Shown: in pieces, positions 44,754 through 53,245 of the stretch
Position numbering within the stretch: position 1 is the first letter of the stretch
Layout: every line of letters starts with the position of its first letter
NCBI GenBank assembly: GCA_964493425.1
Contig: CAZBMW010000010.1
Coordinates: 31,762 to 95,761, forward strand
DNA length: 64,000 nucleotides
Reading direction: 5' to 3'
DNA from: CAYLMG01 sp964493425
Lineage (GTDB): Bacteria > Planctomycetota > Phycisphaerae > Sedimentisphaerales > Anaerobacaceae
Notes under the pieces: model-generated
Told to the model about the DNA's origin: nothing
What the model saw: the letters and a program-made list of their open reading frames with translations, nothing else
The model's database searches: none
Translations under genes and position numbers: made by a program

Positions 44754-45071
44754 AATCCCAAACTTCCTTATAATTCTTTTTAGGACCTGTCCTGAACCAG
44801 CAGGACAAAGCCAAAACCTCTTATTTACAGTTACTCGATAATTTTTTATCGGTTTAACATAGGGCCTTCTTAACTTTTTTAACCCTATAAACTTAAGACA
44901 AAATTCGAGTCCACTTTTACGCCATTTTTCTCAAAAGCCCTTGGACCGATAATTTTTTAATTGGCAATACAGATAAAAGAGCGGGGGACAAATAAGAATG
45001 GGCATACTTTGAAAATCAGGATCATTCAGGTAAAAATAATTATATTCAAAAAATAATTGATAATTTCACAC
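44754..45071. other. Leader region of the polysaccharide operon
   Basis: No gene. Read leftward, a strong hairpin (GTCCTG 44806-44801, CAGGAC 44794-44789, 6-nt loop) lies about 35-55 nt before the ATG of the Wza-type gene. Further upstream CCGATAAAAAATTATCGA-like inverted A+T segments occur near 44833-44860. A confident promoter was not found. The hairpin is a candidate post-transcriptional control element. Confidence 0.35.
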
Positions 45072-45101
45072 AAAAAAAGCCCCGGCAATCCGCTTAGGCT
45101 T
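45072..45101 (-). terminator. Intrinsic terminator after the 45.2-kb lipoprotein gene
   Basis: Read leftward, AAGCC (45101-45097) and GGCTT (45082-45078) enclose an inner CGG/CCG pair, followed by a run of seven Ts (45077 leftward). It lies about 50 nt past the stop of the lipoprotein gene. Confidence 0.65.
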
Positions 45102-45151
45102 GTTATTGTTTTTTAAGACCGCTCTGTTCAGCAATCTTGAATCTGCCTCGA

Positions 45152-45943
45152 CTACCAGTGATATTCCATTTTAGCAAGGCGTTTTTGCAAAACACCGTCA
45201 GAACTCGCTTTGAATATCTCCACCCTGCGGGGCAATACGATGCCGTTGTCTTTGGTTTGAGTATAATTATAACCACGAACAGTCAATAGACTATCAGAGT
45301 CCCCACTACCATACCATACGACATCAATCAGAGAACTTTGCTGACTCTGACAGAAAATTACTCCCTCTTCGGCGCCATCGCCCTGCTCCGTCTTCACAAT
45401 TCTCACCACAGGCCAATAAATCTGACCATCTATTTTTATTAACTGCCGTCTTTTTGTATACACTGCCGACTTATCCAAAAAGCGAACAGGTGCTGTCATA
45501 ATATCAAGCACTGCCCTGGCAAAAGTCTTTGCTTCTATCTCAACAGGCAGAGTCCAATCCTTTTCAGCCGTTTTTAAGACGCTGAATTTTCCCCCCGACA
45601 ATTGGCAGACAAACTTGCCCTCCGGCTCTTCAGCCGAAATTCGAATTGAATTCGACCAGGGATAAATCTGGTGAATCTGCTCGGTCAGATACAAGCTCTT
45701 GTCCGCTTTGTAGAATGTCACCACGCATTCAAGCGGCACCTCTTTAACTTCCATCCAGGCCTTCAAACCACCTGTTGCCTTGACCGCCGCTGACACAAAT
45801 TCACCTTCCAGAGCGATTGAAGCATTCTCAGCTCCCACAGCTAGCGGCTCGACAGCGGGCTTTGATTCAACCTGCTGTCCACACCCAGCAGCTAAGAACA
45901 AAACCAAAATCCCTACAGCTATCTTCATAAATAACTGTTTCAT
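45152..45943 (-). CDS. Lipoprotein of unknown function
   Basis: A 263-aa lipoprotein when started at ATG 45943 (GGAAGAG upstream); the longer frame begins only with TTG. The signal peptide ends at L-A-A-G-C. The mature part starts near K-A-T-G-G-L-K-A-W and shows alternating beta strands reminiscent of LolA/LolB-type folds or DUF6503-like proteins, but no family can be named. It follows pyruvate:ferredoxin oxidoreductase by 36 bp and has its own terminator, so the two probably form one transcript. Confidence 0.7.
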   Translation of the reverse strand: MKQLFMKIAVGILVLFLAAGCGQQVESKPAVEPLAVGAENASIALEGEFVSAAVKATGGLKAWMEVKEVPLECVVTFYKADKSLYLTEQIHQIYPWSNSIRISAEEPEGKFVCQLSGGKFSVLKTAEKDWTLPVEIEAKTFARAVLDIMTAPVRFLDKSAVYTKRRQLIKIDGQIYWPVVRIVKTEQGDGAEEGVIFCQSQQSSLIDVVWYGSGDSDSLLTVRGYNYTQTKDNGIVLPRRVEIFKASSDGVLQKRLAKMEYHW

Positions 45944-45979
45944 ATTAACACTCTTCCACAATCCTTTTTAAAATCAGCA

Positions 45980-48900
45980 TCAACTATTTGATTTCTCTTC
46001 GCCTCCATCACACTTTAAGTTTGCAAGCTGCTTGATAAGTCTGTACTTTTCAGCCACGTCTTTTTTCGCAAGCTCGATAAGCCTGGCTGCTTGTTCAGGC
46101 CTGGACTGCTTCAGTGTGCGATACCGGTTCTCGCCGTACGCATATTCGACAAAATCAAAGCTCGGCGCTTTGGAATCGAGCTGCAGCGGATTTTTGCCCT
46201 GCTCCTTAAGCAGAGGATTAAACCTGTACAGCGGCCAATAACCGCTTTCGACCGCCCTTTTTTGCTCGTCAAATCCTTTTGTCATATTGATTCCATGTGC
46301 GATACAATGAGAATACGCAACAATTAGCGAAGGTCCAGGATAAGCCTCCGCTTCCACAAATGCCTTAACCGTTTGATTTGGATTTGCACCGAGCGCCACC
46401 TTCGCAACATATATATTACCGTAAGTCATCATAAGCAATCCGAGCTCCTTTTTAGGCATTGGCTTGCCGGCTGCTGCAAACTGAGCCACTGCCGCTCTCG
46501 GCGTCGACTTTGACATCTGGCCTCCCGTATTCGAATAGACCTCGGTATCAAGAACCAGAACATTAACATCCTCACCGCTTGCCAGAACGTGGTCAAGGCC
46601 GCCATAGCCGATATCATACGCCCAGCCGTCACCTCCAAGCGCCCAGATACTTTTACGAACAAGATAATCAGCAACGTCCAGCAACTGTGAGCACTCGTCA
46701 CATTTACTTTTCTCGCACTGCTTTTTCAATTCAGCAACCCGCTGCCTCTGCTGCTCTATCGCCTGCTGAGCAGGTTCATTAGCCAAAGCGGCCTTTTTAA
46801 TCTCTTCAGCCAGCTCTTTTCCCACACAGCCTTTAGCAGCAACCTTCTCAAGCAGCTCAAGAGCAAACTGCTTAAACTTATTAACCGTCAGCCGCATACC
46901 CATCGCAAACTCAGCGCTATCCTCGAACAGGCTGTTACTCCACGTCGGCCCTCTTCCATCCTCCCTTTTTGTATAAGGCGTTGTCGGTAAATTGCCACCA
47001 TAAATGGACGAACATCCGGTTGCGTTTCCAATCATCGCCCTGTCACCGAACAATTGTGTCAGCAGCTTCACATAAGGTGTCTCGCCGCAGCCGGCACAGG
47101 CACCCGAAAACTCAAACAAAGACTGTACCAACTGGCTGCCTTTAACAGTATCCGGCTTAAAGAGTTTCGGGTCCGTATTCGGTATCGATAGAAAATATGC
47201 AAAATTCTCTTTCTCCTGAGTCCGCAGCGGCTCCTGCAGGTGCATATTTATCGCCTTCTTGCCGGTCGGCTGCTTATTTTCATCTTTCTGCTCGGCGGGA
47301 CAGAAAAGCACACACGCACCACAGCCGGTACAATCTTCCGGTGCTACCTGAACAGTAAATTTCATACCGGCAAATTCCTTGCCCTTGGCATCTATACTCT
47401 TGAAGGTCTTCGGCGCCTTTTCAAGATGCTTGGCATCATAAGCCTTGACTCTTATAGCCGCATGCGGACAGACAAGCGAACATCGCCCGCACTGAATGCA
47501 TATATCCGGCTCCCAGACAGGAATATTGACGGCGATATTGCGCTTCTCGAACCGCGTGGTGCCCGTGAGGAATTTACCATCACAGGGCAGTTTGCTTACC
47601 GGGACCTTATCGCCCCGCCTTACCATTATCTCTGCGGTTACCTCCTTGACAAATTCCGGAGCATCATCAGGCACCACCGGCGGCATCTTAATCTTGCTTG
47701 TCACCTTGTTCGGATGCTCGACCTCGTACACCTTGTCAAGCGCACCGTCAACCGCGGCATTGTTCATATTAACAACCTTCTCGCCTTTTTTGCCGTAAGT
47801 TTTTTTAACAGCATTCTTAATTGCCTTAACAGCCTCATCTATAGGTATAATATTACTGATTTTGAAAAAGGCTGTTTGCATAATCACATTAATTCGGGCT
47901 CCCAGACCAAGCTCACCAGCAAGCGAAATCGCATCTATTACATAGAACTTCAGTTTCTTGTCTATTATCTGCTTTTGCACCTCTTGCGGCAGAGTATCCC
48001 ATACCTCATCCGGTCCGTGCATAGTCGTCAGAAGAAACGTAGCCCCCTCTTTGGCGGAAGACAGCATATCATATTTTTCAAGAAAGCTCGGATTATGGCA
48101 GGCCACAAAGTCGGCCCGGTTAACTAAATAAGGCTTGCGAATAAGGTCTTCGCCGAATCTCAGATGCGAGATTGTTACCGCACCTGCCTTTTTAGAGTCA
48201 TATTCAAAATAACCCTGGGCGTAATTTTTCGTCAGCTCGCCGATTATCTTGATAGAGTTCTTGTTTGCACCAACCGTACCGTCCGAGCCGAGACCGAAAA
48301 ACATCGCAGAATATACACCCGCACTTTCAACATCAAATGACTCGTCAACATCAAGGCTCGTATCGGTAACATCATCGATGATTCCCACGGTAAATCCGTT
48401 TTTGGGCTTCGCCGAATCGAGATTGTCAAAAACAGCCTTGACCATAGCAGGAGTAAACTCTTTTGAGCCCAGACCGTACCGTCCTCCAACTATGACAGGA
48501 TAATCCTTAAACGGCGACTGCCCGACAGCCATCGCCTCTCCTACAGCGGTTCGAATATCAAGGTATAAAGGCTCGCCGATTGAGCCCGGCTCTTTTGTTC
48601 TGTCCAATACTGCAATCTTTTTTGTCGTCTTCGGCAGGGCAGCAATGAAATCCTTCGTGCTGAAAGGCCGGTAAAGCCTTACCTTGATTACGCCAACCTT
48701 TTGGCCCTGCTTATTGAGATATTCCACTGTCTCGTGCACGGTTTCAGAAGCAGAGCCCATAATAACGATAACCTTCTCTGCATCTGCCGCACCAACATAA
48801 TCAAACAAATGATACTGTCTGCCGACAATAGAAGCGAATTTATCCATTGTTTTTTGGACAATCGCAGGCACCGCCAGATAATATTTATTTACCGTCTCTC

Positions 48901-49585
48901 TGCCCTGAAAATAAATATCTGGATTCTGAGCGGTACCGCTTATCATCGGCCTGTCGGGAGACAATGCACGTCTCTTATGTTCTGCGACAAGCTTGTCGTC
49001 AATCATAGCACGCATATCTTCTTTCGTAAGCCGCTCGATTTTCTGAATCTCGTGGCTGCTGCGGAATCCATCAAAGAAATTTAAAAATGGAACCTTCGAT
49101 TCCAGCGTTGCCTGCTGCGAAATCAAGGCTAAATCCATAACCTCCTGGATACTGCCTGCACAAACAAGGGCAAATCCTATCTGACGGACTGCCATAACGT
49201 CCGAATGGTCGCCGAAAATCGACAGAGCCTGGCAGGCAAGAGAGCGGGCAGATACGTGAAAAACCGTGGGTAGAAGCTCGCCGGCTATCTTGTACATATT
49301 AGGAATCATCAGTAACAGCCCCTGGGATGCAGTAAATGTCGTCGCCAGCGACCCGCTGGCAAGAGCTCCGTGTATCGCTGCCGATGCACCGCCCTCGGAT
49401 TGCATCTCTGTTACCGATGGGATAGTACCCCATATATTTGTCTCGCCGCCTGCTGATAAGGAATCTGCAAGCTCGCCCATTGGCGAACTCGGCGTTATCG
49501 GATAAATAGCAATTACTTCGTTCGTGGCATGGGCAACCGTCGCCGCCGCTGTATTACCGTCAATTTGAACCATTTCACGTCCCAT
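45980..49585 (-). CDS. nifJ: Pyruvate:ferredoxin (flavodoxin) oxidoreductase
   Basis: This enzyme decarboxylates pyruvate to acetyl-CoA and CO2 with reduced ferredoxin, a hallmark of anaerobic metabolism. From ATG 49585 (GGAAAGG site) the protein is about 1201 aa. Domains in order are the pyrimidine-binding domain with Y-P-I-T-P-S-S, domain II, and the gamma domain. Two 4Fe-4S clusters follow (C-I-Q-C-G-R-C-S-L-V-C-P and C-T-G-C-G-A-C-V-L-F-C-P). The C-terminal TPP domain has G-D-G-W-A-Y-D-I-G-Y-G-G and the proximal-cluster cysteines. The longer frame to 49681 adds 32 unlikely residues and overlaps the promoter. Confidence 0.95.
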   Translation of the reverse strand: MGREMVQIDGNTAAATVAHATNEVIAIYPITPSSPMGELADSLSAGGETNIWGTIPSVTEMQSEGGASAAIHGALASGSLATTFTASQGLLLMIPNMYKIAGELLPTVFHVSARSLACQALSIFGDHSDVMAVRQIGFALVCAGSIQEVMDLALISQQATLESKVPFLNFFDGFRSSHEIQKIERLTKEDMRAMIDDKLVAEHKRRALSPDRPMISGTAQNPDIYFQGRETVNKYYLAVPAIVQKTMDKFASIVGRQYHLFDYVGAADAEKVIVIMGSASETVHETVEYLNKQGQKVGVIKVRLYRPFSTKDFIAALPKTTKKIAVLDRTKEPGSIGEPLYLDIRTAVGEAMAVGQSPFKDYPVIVGGRYGLGSKEFTPAMVKAVFDNLDSAKPKNGFTVGIIDDVTDTSLDVDESFDVESAGVYSAMFFGLGSDGTVGANKNSIKIIGELTKNYAQGYFEYDSKKAGAVTISHLRFGEDLIRKPYLVNRADFVACHNPSFLEKYDMLSSAKEGATFLLTTMHGPDEVWDTLPQEVQKQIIDKKLKFYVIDAISLAGELGLGARINVIMQTAFFKISNIIPIDEAVKAIKNAVKKTYGKKGEKVVNMNNAAVDGALDKVYEVEHPNKVTSKIKMPPVVPDDAPEFVKEVTAEIMVRRGDKVPVSKLPCDGKFLTGTTRFEKRNIAVNIPVWEPDICIQCGRCSLVCPHAAIRVKAYDAKHLEKAPKTFKSIDAKGKEFAGMKFTVQVAPEDCTGCGACVLFCPAEQKDENKQPTGKKAINMHLQEPLRTQEKENFAYFLSIPNTDPKLFKPDTVKGSQLVQSLFEFSGACAGCGETPYVKLLTQLFGDRAMIGNATGCSSIYGGNLPTTPYTKREDGRGPTWSNSLFEDSAEFAMGMRLTVNKFKQFALELLEKVAAKGCVGKELAEEIKKAALANEPAQQAIEQQRQRVAELKKQCEKSKCDECSQLLDVADYLVRKSIWALGGDGWAYDIGYGGLDHVLASGEDVNVLVLDTEVYSNTGGQMSKSTPRAAVAQFAAAGKPMPKKELGLLMMTYGNIYVAKVALGANPNQTVKAFVEAEAYPGPSLIVAYSHCIAHGINMTKGFDEQKRAVESGYWPLYRFNPLLKEQGKNPLQLDSKAPSFDFVEYAYGENRYRTLKQSRPEQAARLIELAKKDVAEKYRLIKQLANLKCDGGEEKSNS

Positions 49586-49652
49586 AACTTTACGCCTTTC
49601 CAAGATAAAAACCACATTCAAATTCGTTTCTTGAACTAAAAAAGGAATCTTA

Positions 49653-49714
49653 CTTATACAACTTTTCGCTCTATTCAGCAATGCAAATTTCTATAAAAAT
49701 GCTTCATTGCTGAA
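49653..49714 (-). promoter_or_regulatory. Promoter of nifJ with overlapping inverted-repeat operator
   Basis: Read leftward, TTGCTG (49681-49676) and TATAAG (49658-49653) are separated by 17 bp. A perfect 10-bp inverted repeat TTCAGCAATG (49674-49683) / CATTGCTGAA (49705-49714), with a 21-bp spacer, has one arm on the -35. Centre-to-centre distance is 31 bp, about three helical turns. This is the layout of a dimer-binding regulator site, perhaps redox or carbon responsive; the regulator is unknown. Confidence 0.55.
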
Positions 49715-49982
49715 ACAATAAAACCCAAAATCCCTCTCGAGCCCTTTCATACGCTTAGCACTACTTCAAAAATACCGCTAATAATTAATATTTTGTTTGA
49801 TTTTTCTTGACGGACAAAGTCAAATCGGTTTTATTTAACAATCAAGATTTTATAAAAGGGAAAACTGGCTGACAACAGCCGTTACAAATAGATACAATGT
49901 TTTAGTCATAAAGGCTAAAAATTATTTAACAAGGCCATAAAAAAAGCTAAGGTTTTAAAAAATAATTTGAAAGGACTGAGCT
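49715..49982. other. Intergenic region upstream of the OmpA-type gene
   Basis: No gene. A possible rightward promoter is TTGACG (49807-49812) with TTTATT (49830-49835) at 17 bp. A small hairpin GGCTG/CAGCC with an ACAA loop lies at 49867-49880. The leader ends with AAAGGA before ATG 49983. Confidence 0.35.
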
Positions 49983-50753
49983 ATGACACCTCTTAAACTT
50001 TCAGCAGTATTATTAACCGTATGCATATCTGTCGCGACCCTGACCGGCTGTGCAGACGACCTCAGGATTCAGAATGAAAGACAACGTAAAGAAATTGCAG
50101 ACCTCGGAAGTAAACTCCAGACAAATAAACTTACAATTGATCAACTGCAAAGACAGCTGAACGACGCCGACGATTCCTGCAAAGCCAAAACCGATTCTTT
50201 TCAGCAGACAATAAACGCCCTTGAGCAAAACGTTGAAGAAAAGAACAAGCTCATCGACACGATGAGTAAACAATTACTTCAGGGCGGTATGGCGCTGCCC
50301 ATCGAGCTAAGCACAATGCTGGAAGATTTCGCAAAAGGTTCGAATATGGTGACATACGATGCTGACCGCGGCATCGTAAAATTCAAAAGTGATTTGCTCT
50401 TCGAGGTGGGAAGCGACCGGGTAACTGCAAGCGCAGCAGCTTCTATTAAGGCTCTTTGCGCAATATTAAACTCCGAACAGGGTAAAAAATTTGATATAAT
50501 CATCGCCGGGCATACCGACGACATTCCTATCGGGAAACCTGAAACACGAGCAAAGCATCCTACCAACTGGCATCTTTCTGTGCACAGAGCAATTTCAGTC
50601 CTGAATATGATGAAAAGCAACGAAATTGACTTTCAACGAATGAGTGTCAGAGGTTTCGGAGAATACAGACCGCTTGAACCGAACGCACCGGGCAAAAAAG
50701 GTAACCCGCAAAACAGACGTGTCGAAATCTACATTGTGCCGAAAGGAGTGTAA
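49983..50753 (+). CDS. OmpA-family (MotB-like) peptidoglycan-binding lipoprotein
   Basis: A 256-aa protein. The signal peptide has a lipobox ending L-T-G-C (Cys23), followed by a coiled coil (about 28-95) and an OmpA-like domain (about 125-252). The D-x-x-L-S-x-x-R-A motif is represented by W-H-L-S-V-H-R-A, and R-V-E-I-Y is present at the C-terminus. Such proteins tie the envelope to peptidoglycan. It ends about 30 bp before the trp promoter. The inverted repeat GTCAAG/CTTGAC (50759-50784) is in between and may act as its weak terminator or as an operator. Confidence 0.88.
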   Translation: MTPLKLSAVLLTVCISVATLTGCADDLRIQNERQRKEIADLGSKLQTNKLTIDQLQRQLNDADDSCKAKTDSFQQTINALEQNVEEKNKLIDTMSKQLLQGGMALPIELSTMLEDFAKGSNMVTYDADRGIVKFKSDLLFEVGSDRVTASAAASIKALCAILNSEQGKKFDIIIAGHTDDIPIGKPETRAKHPTNWHLSVHRAISVLNMMKSNEIDFQRMSVRGFGEYRPLEPNAPGKKGNPQNRRVEIYIVPKGV

Positions 50754-50779
50754 ATACTGTCAAGTTTTAAAATTTAATC

Positions 50780-50808
50780 TTGACTTAAACCCGAAAATTT
50801 AGTATGAT
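50780..50808 (+). promoter_or_regulatory. Promoter of the trp operon
   Basis: TTGACT (50780-50785) and TATGAT (50803-50808) are separated by exactly 17 bp. The predicted start, 6-8 nt later, coincides with or lies within 1-2 nt of the leader-peptide ATG at 50815. The -35 is overlapped by the right arm of the inverted repeat GTCAAG (50759-50764) / CTTGAC (50779-50784), a possible operator. Confidence 0.7.
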
Positions 50809-50814
50809 AGTATT

Positions 50815-50889
50815 ATGAAGACGAATTACCGTAAAAACACAAACAATTGGTGGTGGCCTGAAGGAGGATATCCGACAGGCAAACGGTAA
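50815..50889 (+). CDS. trpL: trp leader peptide (Trp-Trp-Trp)
   Basis: A 24-codon open frame, too short for normal gene calling, with three consecutive TGG codons at 50848-50856 (codons 12-14). It stops with TAA at 50887-50889. Trp is otherwise rare, so three in a row just upstream of trpE is the hallmark of a ribosome-mediated attenuator. The ATG has no ribosome site and sits at the predicted transcription start, so the peptide is probably made from a leaderless mRNA. The stop codon lies inside segment 2 of the attenuator, as required for release of the terminator when Trp-tRNA is plentiful. Confidence 0.85.
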   Translation: MKTNYRKNTNNWWWPEGGYPTGKR

Positions 50890-50956
50890 TTTGCTGTAAA
50901 CAAACAAAAAAAGACTTATTAAAAGCGGCCTGTCGGAAAAACAGGCCGCTTTTTTT
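50824..50956 (+). terminator. trp attenuator (pause, antiterminator and terminator arms)
   Basis: Segment 1 holds AATTACCGT (50824-50832) and GCCTG (50856-50860). Segment 2 holds CCGACAGGC (50872-50880) and ACGGTAATT (50883-50891). Segment 3 is GCGGCCTGTCGG (50925-50936). Segment 4 is ACAGGCCGC (50941-50949), followed by seven Ts. The 1:2 pairings are 9 bp and 5 bp. The 2:3 antiterminator, CCGACAGGC with GCCTGTCGG (50928-50936), is a perfect 9 bp. The 3:4 terminator, GCGGCCTGT with ACAGGCCGC, is also 9 bp. A ribosome stalled on the Trp codons would cover segment 1 and favour 2:3; a ribosome at the stop would cover segment 2 and allow termination. Confidence 0.88.
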
Positions 50957-51009
50957 ATTTGTATTTGTGCAAATTTTAAGATAAAAAACATAAATTTAAG
51001 GTTACCAAT

Positions 51010-52605
51010 ATGGAAGATTACAAACAAATAATACTCAATGCCGAACCAGGCCAGATTATACCAATCGTAAAGCAGATTGATATTAGCGACCCGATGGACT
51101 TTTTTGCAAAAATCAGCGATTACGGCCGAAGCCCGAACTGCTGCCTCTTCGAATCCAAAGAATACCTCGCCGGCACAAGTGCGTTAAGCTTTGGCACTGC
51201 AAGGCCGGCACTTTACCTTACCGGCAAAGCCAGCGATTTTTCAATAAAGGCACTGACAAAACCCGGCAAAAGGATGATTAAATACCTCACCTGCGATAAA
51301 AAAAGATTCGGCTTTTGCGAATCAGTCGAATTCGGCGATGACGCGATTAGCGGAAAAATAAAAAAAATCGACAAGCTCGTTGACGAACAGACAAGGCTCA
51401 AAACCACAAATCAAATGGACGTCCTGCGTGCCGTCGCATTTGCATTCAAGCTGGCCAGCAAACCCTTCCGCGTAACCTGCGGCCTGCTCGGTGCTTTAAG
51501 CTACGACTTCATCGACCAGTTCGAAAAGCTGCCCCCAAACGAAGAAGACCTCCTCGGCAATCAAGACTATGAGCTTTATTTCGCAGACAACATCTTCCTG
51601 ATGGACCATCAGAATAAACAGGGCCATATAATCGTAAACGTCGTCATAACAAACGGCGACCGCCAATATGCTATCGAAGAAGCGCAGGACTGCTTCGATT
51701 ATTATTCAAACATCGCACGCTTCGATACACCAAAACCAAAAAAACTAACTACCCCCCTGCCCGAACCATCCACAGACACGATTCAGCCGGAATATGAGCA
51801 GATGGTCAAAACCGCAAAAAAACACATCATAGATGGTGACATTTTTCAGGTCGTATTAAGCAGAACAAAAATCGAGCCTTGTCCCGATGAGCCGCTCGAC
51901 GTTTACAGAAGGCTGCGCGACTTGAATCCCTCTCCGTATATGTTCTATATAAATACCCCAACAACAACACTGCTCGGCTCAAGCCCCGAATTAAACCTGC
52001 GTGTAAGCGGTACCGAAAACCGCCAGGTCGAAATACGCCCTATCGCCGGAACAAAACCAAGAGGCCGCACAGGCAATCAAATTGACCCTGACACCGATTT
52101 TAGATACGAGGCCGAATTGAAAATCGACCGAAAAGAGCTCGCAGAGCATATGATGCTCGTCGATTTAGCCAGAAACGACATCGCCCGGGTTGCAAAGTCC
52201 GGCAGCAGAGTTGTCACCGAACTTTTAATCGTCGAAAAATACGCATCTGTACAGCACCTTGTAAGCAACGTAAAAGGCACACTCGCAGAAGGCCTCGATG
52301 CACTGAGTGCTTATCTTGCAACAATGAATATGGGCACACTTACCGGCGCTCCGAAGATTGAAGCTATGAAAATCATACGAAACCTCGAAAAGACAAAACG
52401 CGGCTATTACGGCGGTGCCGTCTGCTACCTGACCGTTGACGGACAGTTCGATAGCTGCATTACAATAAGAAGTCTGCAGGTCAAAGACCACAAAGCATAT
52501 ATTAGGGTCGGCGCCGGCATCGTGCATGATTCCGTACCAAAAACTGAATTCGAAGAAACCGAGCACAAGGCAAACTCCTGCCTGCGCGCGATTCGAGGAA
52601 AATAA
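51010..52605 (+). CDS. trpE: Anthranilate synthase component I
   Basis: TrpE converts chorismate and ammonia (from TrpG) to anthranilate. The 531-aa protein shows the chorismate-binding C-terminal domain (about 260-525) with Q-V-V-L-S-R, G-S-S-P-E, I-R-P-I-A-G-T-K-P-R-G, H-M-M-L-V-D-L-A-R-N-D and G-A-P-K-I-E-A-M. The N-terminal domain has L-F-E-S, equivalent to the L-L-E-S feedback site, so tryptophan inhibition is likely. AAGG precedes ATG 51010. It is the first structural gene after the attenuator. Confidence 0.96.
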   Translation: MEDYKQIILNAEPGQIIPIVKQIDISDPMDFFAKISDYGRSPNCCLFESKEYLAGTSALSFGTARPALYLTGKASDFSIKALTKPGKRMIKYLTCDKKRFGFCESVEFGDDAISGKIKKIDKLVDEQTRLKTTNQMDVLRAVAFAFKLASKPFRVTCGLLGALSYDFIDQFEKLPPNEEDLLGNQDYELYFADNIFLMDHQNKQGHIIVNVVITNGDRQYAIEEAQDCFDYYSNIARFDTPKPKKLTTPLPEPSTDTIQPEYEQMVKTAKKHIIDGDIFQVVLSRTKIEPCPDEPLDVYRRLRDLNPSPYMFYINTPTTTLLGSSPELNLRVSGTENRQVEIRPIAGTKPRGRTGNQIDPDTDFRYEAELKIDRKELAEHMMLVDLARNDIARVAKSGSRVVTELLIVEKYASVQHLVSNVKGTLAEGLDALSAYLATMNMGTLTGAPKIEAMKIIRNLEKTKRGYYGGAVCYLTVDGQFDSCITIRSLQVKDHKAYIRVGAGIVHDSVPKTEFEETEHKANSCLRAIRGK

Positions 52606-52624
52606 ATCTAAAAAGGCAAATACT

Positions 52625-53230
52625 ATGGAAAAGAAAAAAAGAAAAGTGCTGTTTATCGATAACTTCGATTCCTTCACATATAACCTCGTGGATGACTTCA
52701 GCAAACGCAACTGCAACACCCTTGTTTACCGCTCTGATACCGAAATCGAACGGCTGAAAGAGCTGGCCAACGATTTTGTACCTGACCTGCTCGTCATCTC
52801 TCCCGGCCCAGGTACACCGGATACAGCAGGCGTGTCACTGCAGGCTGTGGATTACTTCAAGGACAAGCTGCCGATATTTGGTGTCTGTCTGGGCCATCAG
52901 GTGATAGTTCAGTATTTCGGCGGCAAAGTTGCCCACGCACCCGTACCTATGCACGGAAAACCGTCAAGAGTAAGCCATAATCAAAAAGGGATTTTCGAGG
53001 GCGTTGAAAACCCGCTGCAGGCAGGACGATACCACAGCCTCTGTGCCATCTCCCAATCACTGCCGGACTGCCTCGAAAAAACTGCCGAGTTTGAAAATAT
53101 TATTATGGCTATTCAGCATAAAACTCTGCCCATTTTCGGCGTACAGTTCCACCCCGAAAGCATACTCACGCCCGCCGGCGGAAAAATAATCGAGAACGTC
53201 CTTAATATCGCACAAAAACAAAAAGTATAA
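52625..53230 (+). CDS. trpG: Anthranilate synthase component II (glutaminase)
   Basis: A 201-aa class I glutamine amidotransferase. I place the start at ATG 52625 with an AAAAGG site; the longer frame back to 52526 lies inside trpE. The nucleophile is Cys88 in F-G-V-C-L-G-H-Q, and the His-Glu pair is in Q-F-H-P-E-S-I-L-T-P. It is an unfused subunit, 19 bp after trpE, and could also serve p-aminobenzoate synthase, which folP at 13.7 kb would need. Confidence 0.95.
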   Translation: MEKKKRKVLFIDNFDSFTYNLVDDFSKRNCNTLVYRSDTEIERLKELANDFVPDLLVISPGPGTPDTAGVSLQAVDYFKDKLPIFGVCLGHQVIVQYFGGKVAHAPVPMHGKPSRVSHNQKGIFEGVENPLQAGRYHSLCAISQSLPDCLEKTAEFENIIMAIQHKTLPIFGVQFHPESILTPAGGKIIENVLNIAQKQKV

Positions 53231-53245
53231 AAGGAAGCTGCAGAC

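Noticed and set aside
44781..44812. A sigma-54-like TTGGC...TGC element before the polysaccharide operon
   Set aside because: The spacing between the GG and GC elements is 9 rather than 10 bp and the sequence coincides with a hairpin.
47240..48127. A 295-codon frame opposite the pyruvate:ferredoxin oxidoreductase
   Set aside because: It is an antisense shadow of a clearly conserved gene, without ribosome site or motifs.
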